Assembly (NCBI GenBank): GCA_963665595.2
Contig: CAXXJK010000008.1
Coordinates: forward strand, 1 to 13,242
DNA from: G963665595 sp963665595
GTDB lineage: Bacteria; Actinomycetota; Coriobacteriia; Coriobacteriales; CADBOM01
Length of the DNA stretch: 13,242 nt
Direction: 5' to 3'
Part shown: positions 1 through 6,220 of the stretch, piece by piece
How the letters are laid out: each line of letters begins with the position of its first letter
How positions within the stretch are numbered: the first letter of the stretch is position 1
Translations under genes and position numbers: made by a program
Notes under the pieces: generated by a model
Databases searched by the model: none
Told to the model about the DNA's origin: nothing
Seen by the model: the letters and a program-made list of their open reading frames with translations, nothing else

Positions 1-171
1 CTCGATAAGGTGTTCTTTGAGTACCACTCCTTGCGCATCGTCACGAGGCGCATAGCGCAGCACCGTGCGTGAGAGCCCCACAAGAACACAGGCGCGGCGT
101 TCCGATATCAACGTTTGAGCGCGCATTCGTGTCACCGCTTCTCGTTTGTCTTGTGGGGTTAGAGCTTTCGG
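1..171 (-). CDS. IS3-family transposase OrfB, N-terminal part (truncated by window edge)
   Basis: In the -1 frame relative to orfA the minus strand is open from about 171 to position 1. It encodes a stretch starting TPQDKREAVTRMRAQTLISE followed by RRACVLVGLSRTVLRY, the typical N-terminal HTH_21-like region of IS3 OrfB that precedes the DDE integrase core. The catalytic DDE residues would lie beyond position 1 and cannot be checked. The true start is uncertain: the product is probably made as an OrfAB fusion by -1 slippage near the orfA stop (an AAAG run at about 165-168 is a possible slip site), so the upper coordinate is approximate. Confidence 0.8.
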
Positions 172-422
172 CCCAGTGCCGCTTTGAGCGCCTCCGCGTC
201 TAGCATGGCTTCAGCCAGTAGCTTCTTGAGCCGGGCGTTCTCGGTCTCCAATTCTTTGAGTCGCTTGGCATCCGGCACACTCATGCCTGCATACTTGGCC
301 CGCCACGTGTAGAACGAGGCGTCACTGAACCCGTGCTGCCGGCATAACTCTTTCACCGACAGCCCGGCTTCGGCCTGCTTGAGAAAACCAATGATTTGTT
401 CTTCTGAAAACCGCTTCTTCAT
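159..422 (-). CDS. IS3-family transposase OrfA (HTH subunit)
   Basis: An 87-residue protein beginning MKKRFSEEQIIGFLKQAEAG. It carries the Tnp_1-type helix-turn-helix (residues about 5-45, including the VKELCRQHGFSDASFYTWR region) that binds the element's ends, followed by a leucine-rich coiled coil (about 53-80, LKELETENARLKKLLAEAML) used for multimerisation with OrfAB. The start is preceded by AGGAGAA-like sequence on the minus strand (about 428-434), a good ribosome binding site. The length fits intact OrfA proteins of the IS407-type group. It ends in TAA at 159-161, overlapping the orfB frame, as expected where OrfAB is made by -1 frameshifting. It looks intact. Confidence 0.9.
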   Translation of the reverse strand: MKKRFSEEQIIGFLKQAEAGLSVKELCRQHGFSDASFYTWRAKYAGMSVPDAKRLKELETENARLKKLLAEAMLDAEALKAALGRKL

Positions 423-461
423 GTCCGTTCTCCTTCCTGAAAACGGACTTTACTAAATTCA

Positions 462-490
462 TCGTGGTACTGATTTCGGGGAGCACATCA
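462..490 (-). repeat. Probable terminal inverted repeat of the IS3-family element
   Basis: Read on the minus strand from 490, this is TGATGTGCTCCCCGAAATCA followed by GTACCACGA, between the edge of the IS66 remnant and the orfA leader. A G/C-rich end starting TG fits IS3-family termini. The partner repeat lies outside the window, so inversion cannot be verified. Confidence 0.5.
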
Positions 491-822
491 ATAGCGAAGC
501 CTTCAAACAACAGGTGATCGAGGCATGCAAGGAGTCTGGTGCGAGTGTCGCGGCAACTGCCTTGGCTCATGGCATCAACGCCAATCAATTGCGACGCTGG
601 ATGCGCGAGCGTTCAGCGTTTCCCGTGCCTGTTCCCAGGCAACAAATCCGTCCCGATTGCCACACACCGAGCGCCCCGAACTTTGTCCCGCTACGCCTGA
701 CAGAGCGAGCACAAAGTGCGCCAGCGCTGCCTTCCATCCAGATCGAAGTGCGCCGAGCGGGCTCGGTCATGAGGATTCAATGGCCCGGGGAGCTGGCGCA
801 CGCCTGCGTGAGCTGGTTGCAG
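491..822 (+). pseudogene. IS66-family accessory protein TnpA remnant (5' truncated, 3' replaced)
   Basis: The frame through 514 reads SEAFKQQVIEACKESGASVA, then ATALAHGINANQLRRWMRER. This is the helix-turn-helix signature of the small IS66 TnpA (OrfA) accessory protein. The C-terminal half (EVRRAGSVMRIQWPGELAHA, ending CVSWLQ at 822) also fits the end of that family. The first residues are missing because the IS3 element abuts at 490. The normal last few residues are replaced at 823 by IS3 OrfB sequence. IS66 TnpA is only an accessory to transposition and no IS66 TnpB or TnpC is present, so this is a dead remnant. Confidence 0.75.
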
Positions 823-1117
823 GACCAGGGCAGCCAATTCACCAGCTCCGCTTTCATTAGCTTGCTCCAAGCGCTCCACATTCAGATCAGCATGGATGGC
901 AAAGGGGGGCGGGACGAATGTCTTCGTTGAGCGCCTCTGGAAATCAGTCAAGTACAAAGAAATCTACCTGCACGGTTACGAGACCGTTTTCGACGCAAAA
1001 CAGGCGCTGACTCGTTACTTCGATTTCTACAACCACCGCCGACCGCACTCCACGCTTGACGGAAAAACCCCCGATACGGCTTACTTCACCCCGTCGCCGC
1101 TCCCCGCAGCGGCTTAA
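823..1117 (+). pseudogene. IS3-family transposase OrfB, C-terminal remnant
   Basis: From 823 the frame abruptly encodes DQGSQFTSSAFISLLQALHI and then SMDGKG, the second catalytic Asp region of the IS3 DDE integrase core. After a frameshift near 905-916 (one extra G in a G-rich run) it continues as NVFVERLWKSVKYKEIYLHG and ends with a segment containing YNHRRPHSTLDGKTP, the standard rve_3 C-terminus that includes the catalytic Glu (in VERLW). The stop is TAA at 1115-1117. The N-terminal two thirds of OrfB and all of OrfA are absent. It faces opposite to the IS3 element at 1-490, so it is a separate element. Confidence 0.8.
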
Positions 1118-1177
1118 CCCGCAGAGTGATCACTTAAGAAAACCGAATTCCTGTCCAACTCCTCGGGGCTGCCTCTC
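823..1177 (+). mobile_element. 3' end of a degraded IS3-family element
   Basis: This covers the OrfB remnant plus about 60 bases after its stop. Sequence after the stop (TGATCACTTAAGAAAACCGA and on to CTCCTCGGGGCTGCCTCT) has the look of an IS3 right end. The right boundary is set where IS66-like coding resumes and is approximate. The left end of the element was lost at the junction with the IS66 remnant at 822/823. Confidence 0.5.
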
Positions 1178-1291
1178 TTCCGCGGTGGCAAGGTCTCCGT
1201 GGCCAAAGTGGCGCTGACTTACGGCATCAATCCGAATCTGCTGCACAAATGCAAGGCCAGCGGCAGCGGATCTATCAGAAGGGCATGTTAG
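1178..1291 (+). pseudogene. Second IS66-type TnpA-like HTH fragment
   Basis: The frame read from 1178 encodes FRGGKVSVAKVALTYGINPN then LLHKCKASG, ending at TAG 1289-1291. SVAKVALTYGINPNLLHK aligns by eye with SVAATALAHGINANQLRR in the remnant at 491-822. This is therefore a second copy of the same helix-turn-helix region, not the other half of the first copy. Only about 35 residues remain. It may represent another IS66 insertion lost by deletion. Confidence 0.55.
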
Positions 1292-1434
1292 TTGAAGGGA
1301 TCACCAGCGAAGGATATAAGAGGCTAGTAATCGACTGTACGCGGGCCTCTGTGCAATTTTCCACCAAAGCAGAGGCGCTCGATAGTTACACTCTACTCGA
1401 GCGTGTTTGCGGTCATCTTGGGAAATGGCGTTAA
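1249..1434 (+). CDS. Small hypothetical ORF upstream of the EPS genes
   Basis: This is an open frame of 61 codons from ATG 1249, or 49 residues from ATG 1285 (starting MLVEGITSEGYKRLVIDCTR), ending 18 bases before the export gene. Its first part overlaps the IS66-like fragment in another frame, so only the later part could be native. I recognise no family. It may be the truncated tail of a gene destroyed by the upstream insertions, or it may be non-coding. The stretch 1292-1452 otherwise holds only the leader and ribosome binding site of the next gene. A separate gene is doubtful. Confidence 0.25.
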   Translation: MQGQRQRIYQKGMLVEGITSEGYKRLVIDCTRASVQFSTKAEALDSYTLLERVCGHLGKWR

Positions 1435-1452
1435 ATAGGGAAAGGATTTTTT

Positions 1453-2067
1453 GTGTCTAAAACTGTTGGAAAGTTAACGTTTAGTTTCTTATTTCCGCTA
1501 TTCGCGCTACTCAGTGGGTGTGCTACATCCTATCCGCCAGCGCCTTTTAAGGTTGCATCGGGTGATTACAACTACATTATTGGGCCCGGTGATTCTGTTA
1601 ATGTCGTTGTATGGCGGAACCCTGAGCTATCGCAATCAGTGCCGGTTCGTCCCGATGGAAAAATCACTATGCCGTTGGTGGAAGATTTGCAGGCAATGGG
1701 CAAGGATTCGACCACGTTAGCAAGAGATGTAGAGAAGGCGCTTGCAAAGTTCATTCGTGATCCGGTTGTTACCGTTATCGTGACTAGTTTTGTCGGTCCT
1801 TACAGTGAGCAAATACGAGTTGTAGGCGAGGCCGCAAAGCCGCAGATTTTGGCCTATAAGCAGAATATGACGTTATTGGATGTCATGATAGCAGTTGGCG
1901 GAATGACTGATTATGCAGACGGAAATAGAGCAACCATTCTTCGTACGACGGAGGGGAATAAGCAATACAGTATTCGTCTGAAGGATCTGTTAAAGAGCGG
2001 GGATGTTTCGGCAAACGTCGAAGTTAAACCCGGAGATGTTTTAATAATCCCCCAGAGTTGGTTCTGA
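1453..2067 (+). CDS. XrtA-type polysaccharide export lipoprotein (OPX/Wza family, short form)
   Basis: A 204-residue outer-membrane-targeted lipoprotein of the polysaccharide export (OPX) family, matching the TIGR03027-type proteins of XrtA/PEP-CTERM EPS loci. It has a lipoprotein signal with lipobox LLSGC (Cys23 is the predicted lipidated residue). A Poly_export domain (about 39-113, with YIIGPGDSVNVVVWRNPELS and later RPDGKITMPLVEDLQAMG) is followed by one SLBB domain (about 118-200, with VVGEAAKPQILAYKQNMTLL). The start is GTG at 1453, chosen because it directly precedes the signal peptide and has AAAGGA 6 bases upstream. It lacks the C-terminal amphipathic helix that forms the outer-membrane pore in Wza, so it probably needs a separate pore protein. 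It appears intact. Confidence 0.92.
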   Translation: MSKTVGKLTFSFLFPLFALLSGCATSYPPAPFKVASGDYNYIIGPGDSVNVVVWRNPELSQSVPVRPDGKITMPLVEDLQAMGKDSTTLARDVEKALAKFIRDPVVTVIVTSFVGPYSEQIRVVGEAAKPQILAYKQNMTLLDVMIAVGGMTDYADGNRATILRTTEGNKQYSIRLKDLLKSGDVSANVEVKPGDVLIIPQSWF

Positions 2068-2106
2068 TTTTTGTATTTCCACCTTTTCGTGTGACGGCAC
2101 TCTTCG

Positions 2107-3663
2107 ATGGATGAATTAGTTAGACAGATTATTGGCTATGCGAGAAGTTCATGGTCGTATCGCTGGTGGGGTATGGTCGTTGCATGGGTTGTTGGTGTAG
2201 GAGGTGCGGTTGGTGTTTATTTTATTCCGGATAAATACGAGGCGTCTGCCAGAATATATGTGGACACTCAATCAGTGTTGTCGCCGCTGATGGCGGGTCT
2301 TGCTGTTCCATCTGATGTTAATCAGCAGGTAATGATGCTGAGTAGGACGCTTATCAACAGACCAAATGTTGAGAAACTGATTCGCATGGCTGATCTTGAT
2401 CTAAAAGTGACGGATAAACAACAGCAAGAGTTGTTAGTGGATAGTATCTCAGGGCGTTTAAAAATCACGAGTGCTGGGCGTGACAATCTTTATACGCTGA
2501 GTTATCAAGATGAAAGGCCTGAGCGCGCTAAACGTGTTGTTCAGTCGTTTGTGTCTATCTTCATCGAGTCTGGGTTGGGAGATAAACGCAAAGATACAGA
2601 TGTTGCAAAACGTTTCATTGAGGATCAGATTAAAAATTATGCCCAGAAGTTGGACGAGGCGGAGGCGCGACTTAAAGATTTTAAGATAAAAAATATAGAG
2701 TTAATGGGGGATTCTGGTAAGGATTCTCTTTCGCAACTTGGTGACGTAAAAGCTAAGTTAGCGCAAGCGAAGTTAGATCTCAGGGAGGCAGAGAATTCCC
2801 GCGACGCCATTAAACAGCAATTGTCGGGGGAGCAGGTCGCCTCTAATGCGGAGACTCAAGCTGGTGATCTACCTGTGGCAGTGCCTGAGCTTGATACTCG
2901 GATTGAAACCCTGAAAAAACAACTGGATGATCTTTTGAGGGGTTACACAGAGAGCCATCCCGATGTTAAAGGGACGCGGGCAGTATTGGCATCGTTGGAA
3001 AAGCAGCGAAACGATGAGATTGCTGCTCGAAGGGCTAAAATGGCCAACAGTCCTGTGTCAACTGCTGGAGTGAGCGCGATGTCCCAGCAACTGAAAATGG
3101 CGCTTACTGAAGCTGAGGCAACGGTGGCCTCCTTGCGAACCAGGGTCGCAGAATACGAGGCTAGGCTTACGCAAGCTAAAGGGTTCATGAGGTTGGGACC
3201 CCAAATTGAGCAGGAGTATGCACAGCTAAACCGTGATTATGAAATAAATAAACGCAACTACGATAGTCTTATCGCACGTAGAGAGTCGGCAAACATTTCC
3301 GTCGAAATGGATTCGACGACGGGCATGGCTGAGTTCCGTTTGATTGATCCCCCAAATGTGCCGACGAAACCTTCAACTCCGAATCGGCCGATGCTTATGC
3401 CTGGGGTTGGCGTGTTCGCGCTCTTAGGAGGCGTTTTAATGGCTTTTGCGCTCAGCCAATTGCGTCCTGCTTTCTTTGATGGGCGTCAGCTTAGGGAGGT
3501 GAGTGGGCTTCCGGTTCTAGGGTCTGTGTCTCTTGTTCCGAGTCCCGCTTGGTTACGTAAAGAAAGCCGTGGGCAAATCCACTTTGTGGTTGGGCTCGTG
3601 GCGTATGCTGTATTTTTTGTTGCGCTAACCTTCGTTGTCGTTTTTTTGGGCCGTCCAATCTGA
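2107..3663 (+). CDS. XrtA-type polysaccharide chain length determinant (Wzz/PCP family)
   Basis: A 518-residue inner-membrane polysaccharide co-polymerase of the TIGR03007 type, setting EPS chain length with the Wzy polymerase and export protein. After a short cytoplasmic start comes a first transmembrane segment (about 20-40), a Wzz domain (with ASARIYVDTQSVLSP), then a long charged periplasmic coiled coil (roughly 170-380, rich in Lys, Asp, Glu and Ala). The proline-rich motif PTKPSTPNRP (419-428) leads into the second transmembrane segment (about 429-451). A third hydrophobic segment closes the C-terminus (about 493-516). There is no kinase domain: the kinase is the next gene, 10 bases downstream. 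No strong ribosome binding site is visible before ATG 2107. Frame intact. Confidence 0.93.
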   Translation: MDELVRQIIGYARSSWSYRWWGMVVAWVVGVGGAVGVYFIPDKYEASARIYVDTQSVLSPLMAGLAVPSDVNQQVMMLSRTLINRPNVEKLIRMADLDLKVTDKQQQELLVDSISGRLKITSAGRDNLYTLSYQDERPERAKRVVQSFVSIFIESGLGDKRKDTDVAKRFIEDQIKNYAQKLDEAEARLKDFKIKNIELMGDSGKDSLSQLGDVKAKLAQAKLDLREAENSRDAIKQQLSGEQVASNAETQAGDLPVAVPELDTRIETLKKQLDDLLRGYTESHPDVKGTRAVLASLEKQRNDEIAARRAKMANSPVSTAGVSAMSQQLKMALTEAEATVASLRTRVAEYEARLTQAKGFMRLGPQIEQEYAQLNRDYEINKRNYDSLIARRESANISVEMDSTTGMAEFRLIDPPNVPTKPSTPNRPMLMPGVGVFALLGGVLMAFALSQLRPAFFDGRQLREVSGLPVLGSVSLVPSPAWLRKESRGQIHFVVGLVAYAVFFVALTFVVVFLGRPI

Positions 3664-3673
3664 GAGGTGGCGC

Positions 3674-4645
3674 GTGAGTATTATTGAAAAAGCGGTGGAG
3701 CGCCTTGATCAGTTGAAACGGGCGGGTTTAGGAATTGAACTAGGGGGTTCCGATGTAGGCGTGTGCAGCTCAGAGGAGGGTTTTGTCACCTCTTCGTCTG
3801 CGAGCGCTGATAGTGGCGAATCTGTTGACGAGCGTGCCTTCGCTCGGATTATAAGAAGTGAGCGGAGCGTGAGGGAGGATTCACATTCTGCGACTAGCAA
3901 GTTTATTTCGCTCGATTTGGAGCGTCTTCGCGCATTGGGGATGATTAATCCTTTAGATAGCAGATCCAATATCGCCGAAGAGTATCGAGTAATCAAGAGG
4001 CCTCTTCTTAAAAATGTAGTAAATAGCAGTACACACGGAGGGGGATATCGTAATTTGATCATGATTACTAGTTCTGTTCCTGGTGAAGGGAAGAGCTTTA
4101 GTGCGATCAATCTTGCTATGAGCATAGCGATGGAGTTGGATCACACCGTTTTACTCGTGGATGCGGATGTTGCGAGACCGTCTGTTCTGAATATATTGGG
4201 CCTTCCCCCATCAAAGGGATTGATGGACGTGTTGCTGTCCAATGGCAGAGTGGATTTGTCGGAGGTTTTACTTCGCACGAATATCGAAAAACTAAGCCTT
4301 TTGCCCGCTGGATCACCGCATTCGAGAGCTACTGAATTTTTGGCGAGCGATTCAATGAATCAAATGTTGTCAGATATCGCAACGAGGTATTCCGATCGAA
4401 TCGTGATCTTTGACTCCCCGCCCCTTTTGCCAACGACCGAAGCACGAGTGCTGGCGATGCACATGGGTCAGGTCGTTATGGTGGTTGAAGCTGGAAGCAC
4501 AACGCATGGCATGGTGAAGCAGGCCTTGTCGACCATAGAAAGTTGTCCCCTCAAACTGATGTTGTTGAATAAGGCTCGCGATGCTAGTACCAGTGGGTAT
4601 TACGGCTATCACGATGGTCCTTACGGCTATGGGTCGAAGAATTAG
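3674..4645 (+). CDS. XrtA-associated bacterial tyrosine autokinase (CpsD/Wzc-C type)
   Basis: A 323-residue cytoplasmic P-loop BY-kinase (TIGR03018 type) that partners the chain-length protein and cycles through C-terminal tyrosine phosphorylation. Residues 1-100 are a polar, Ser-rich region. The nucleotide-binding fold has Walker A SSVPGEGKS (Lys140), Walker A' VLLVDADVARP (Asp163, Asp165) and Walker B IVIFDSPP (Asp247). The tail carries a tyrosine cluster (Tyr309, 310, 312, 317, 319), the usual autophosphorylation site. I chose GTG 3674 because it gives the family-typical N-terminus MSIIEKAVERLDQLKRAG with GAGAGGTGG just upstream. An ATG at 3635 would add 13 residues overlapping the previous gene and is less likely. 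The chain-length and kinase functions are split, as in Gram-positive systems. Confidence 0.92.
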   Translation: MSIIEKAVERLDQLKRAGLGIELGGSDVGVCSSEEGFVTSSSASADSGESVDERAFARIIRSERSVREDSHSATSKFISLDLERLRALGMINPLDSRSNIAEEYRVIKRPLLKNVVNSSTHGGGYRNLIMITSSVPGEGKSFSAINLAMSIAMELDHTVLLVDADVARPSVLNILGLPPSKGLMDVLLSNGRVDLSEVLLRTNIEKLSLLPAGSPHSRATEFLASDSMNQMLSDIATRYSDRIVIFDSPPLLPTTEARVLAMHMGQVVMVVEAGSTTHGMVKQALSTIESCPLKLMLLNKARDASTSGYYGYHDGPYGYGSKN

Positions 4646-4665
4646 GTAATTCTTTTCGTTTAACT

Positions 4666-4673
4666 GGGGGGGG
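4666..4673 (+). promoter_or_regulatory. G8 tract in the ribosome binding region of the beta-barrel gene
   Basis: Eight consecutive G bases lie 6 bases before the TTG start at 4680, where the Shine-Dalgarno sequence should be. The run is the only purine-rich block there and probably pairs with 16S rRNA. Slippage would change run length and spacing without changing the reading frame. Whether the length is exact depends on sequencing accuracy. Confidence 0.4.
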
Positions 4674-4679
4674 CTGGTT

Positions 4680-6215
4680 TTGCCAAAGCGTATTCGGCTA
4701 TTGAGTATCCTGCTGATTTCAGCATTGGCTTGGCTTTTGGCGACAAACGCTTTTGGCGAGGAGTGGCATGCCGAGGCGAATGTTAGCGTATCTGAGACAT
4801 GGACAGACAATGCGACGAGAACAGGCGCAGGGCGCTCTGATTGGGTAACTGAGATCAATCCGGGGATGCGTGTTTCAGTCAGTAGTGCTCGCCTAGACGG
4901 GAGCTTAGAGGCTAGACTGAACAATTCATTTCACACTAATTCGCAGAGTGGGGACAGAACTTCTCTGGGGGTCGCTGGGAACGGCAGGCTAACATTAGCT
5001 GAAGATCGGCTCTTTTTGGATGGCGCTACATCAGTTAGCAAGCAAAGTGTTTCCGCTTTTGGTTCTTCATCAGATGCGACCTATACGTCGAATGCCAATC
5101 AGTCGGAGGTAAGATCCGTCTCGTTGTCTCCAAGCGCGAAATTCAAACTCGGCAATGTTGGCGATGTCGCAATGCGCTACGGGTACTCGTACATGAGTTC
5201 CGACAGCGCTGCTTTGAGTGCTACACAAACCAAAAACTGGAATTCGTCCCTTACAAATAGCTCCGCATTCGGGAGTCTTGGTTGGTTTGTGTCTTCGTCC
5301 GGGAACAGTTCCGACAACGATGCCGGATCTTCATCGTCTTCTGTGAACTACCGGGGGGGCTTAACTTACACGTATACACCCGATTGGAGTTTTCAGGTGT
5401 TTACCGGCCGCGAGTCTTATGACTACAGCAACGGAACACAAGAGTCCGTGACCAGTTGGGGAGGTGGGGCCGATTGGAAACCGTCTCCGCATTCTGCTTT
5501 GTCGGTGAGTACATCTAAGCATCCGTTTGGCTGGGGATATGATGTGCGTTTTGCCTATCGCTTCCCAAAATCGTCGTTCACGGTCACTGCAACCAAAGAT
5601 GTGGCAAGTTTTGCGTCGCAGGGGTTATCTGGGCTTTATGCGTATTCATCGTCTTATGCAAGCAAGTTGGAATTAGTGAAGAGTCAGGTGAGAGCCGGGA
5701 ATCCTGGATTGTCGGAACAAGAGGTAACCGACTTGGCAATGTTTATATTGTTTGCCTATGGTATCTCTCCGGATGTTCAGCAAGTTGCTGCCGCGCTGTC
5801 GTCGTATTCCGTTAGCCGTCAGTTTGGAGTTTCTTGGGTTTTGTCAGGTGTGCGTAATACGTTGGCGCTCAATGCTTCAAATATCAGACGTGATCGCATT
5901 GAGAATATGTCATATTCTGGATTGGGAGACTTGACGAACTTTTCTCGTGTAGATGAAACTGTTTTGTCACTACTTTGGTCGCACGCATTAACTCCATTTT
6001 CTTCGCTGTCCATGTCTATGAGCCAAAGCAGGGCGAAAGGCGTGGAGGTCTTTGGGGCGGCAGTTGATCGCAGGCAGACTGATTTTGGTATTAATTTTAA
6101 TACTAAGCTTGGAATGAAAACGATGGGGACGCTCTCCTATCGACACTCCCGGTCTTCAGGCTCTTCTACTTATTCTGAAAATGCTGTTTCGGCGTTGTTG
6201 GCTCATACGTTCTAA
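4680..6215 (+). CDS. TIGR03016-type PEP-CTERM/XrtA system-associated outer-membrane beta-barrel
   Basis: A 511-residue exported protein of the family regularly found in XrtA EPS loci, with no assigned biochemical activity. It starts at TTG 4680, which directly gives a signal peptide (residues 1-26: basic MPKRIR, hydrophobic core, probable cleavage after ATNAFG). The mature part is rich in Ser, Thr, Asn and aromatic residues, with alternating patterns typical of antiparallel beta strands, no long hydrophobic helices, and a Ser/Asn-rich loop around 207-222. It ends in LLAHTF, a terminal phenylalanine as in BamA-assembled outer-membrane proteins. Lying between kinase and ATPase and next to a pore-less export lipoprotein, it is a candidate for the outer-membrane EPS channel (inference). 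Frame intact. Confidence 0.88.
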   Translation: MPKRIRLLSILLISALAWLLATNAFGEEWHAEANVSVSETWTDNATRTGAGRSDWVTEINPGMRVSVSSARLDGSLEARLNNSFHTNSQSGDRTSLGVAGNGRLTLAEDRLFLDGATSVSKQSVSAFGSSSDATYTSNANQSEVRSVSLSPSAKFKLGNVGDVAMRYGYSYMSSDSAALSATQTKNWNSSLTNSSAFGSLGWFVSSSGNSSDNDAGSSSSSVNYRGGLTYTYTPDWSFQVFTGRESYDYSNGTQESVTSWGGGADWKPSPHSALSVSTSKHPFGWGYDVRFAYRFPKSSFTVTATKDVASFASQGLSGLYAYSSSYASKLELVKSQVRAGNPGLSEQEVTDLAMFILFAYGISPDVQQVAAALSSYSVSRQFGVSWVLSGVRNTLALNASNIRRDRIENMSYSGLGDLTNFSRVDETVLSLLWSHALTPFSSLSMSMSQSRAKGVEVFGAAVDRRQTDFGINFNTKLGMKTMGTLSYRHSRSSGSSTYSENAVSALLAHTF

Positions 6216-6220
6216 TTTTT

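Larger units (their letters stand above)
1..490 (-). mobile_element. IS3-family insertion sequence, 5' end (cut by window edge)
   Basis: This stretch reads on the minus strand as the beginning of an IS3-family element: a terminal end near 490, a short leader, orfA (422 to 159), then orfB in the overlapping -1 frame running off the window at position 1. The OrfA sequence resembles the IS407-type group. The outer boundary is placed at 490 because the minus strand there begins TGATGTG, consistent with the TG...CA ends common in IS3 elements, and because IS66-type tnpA coding sequence starts directly outside it. The other end and any target duplication are not visible. The group assignment is from remembered family resemblance; the boundary is inferred. 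Confidence 0.8.

Noticed and set aside
1407..1436. Possible sigma-70 promoter TTGCGG-18-TTAAAT before the export gene
   Set aside because: Weak match, 18-base spacing, and the predicted start would lie within about 10 bases of the GTG, leaving almost no leader. Not enough to call.
1118..1452. Sigma-54 (-24/-12) promoter, as expected for some PrsK/PrsR-controlled loci
   Set aside because: I looked for a TGGCAC-N5-TTGC pattern by eye and found no convincing match.
3635..3673. ATG 3635 as start of the tyrosine kinase
   Set aside because: It would overlap the chain-length gene by 29 bases and add residues unlike the family; GTG 3674 has a good ribosome binding site and the expected N-terminus.
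4370..4924. 184-codon open frame on the minus strand
   Set aside because: It lies antisense to the kinase C-terminus and the barrel N-terminus, both strongly supported, and its product has no recognisable domain.
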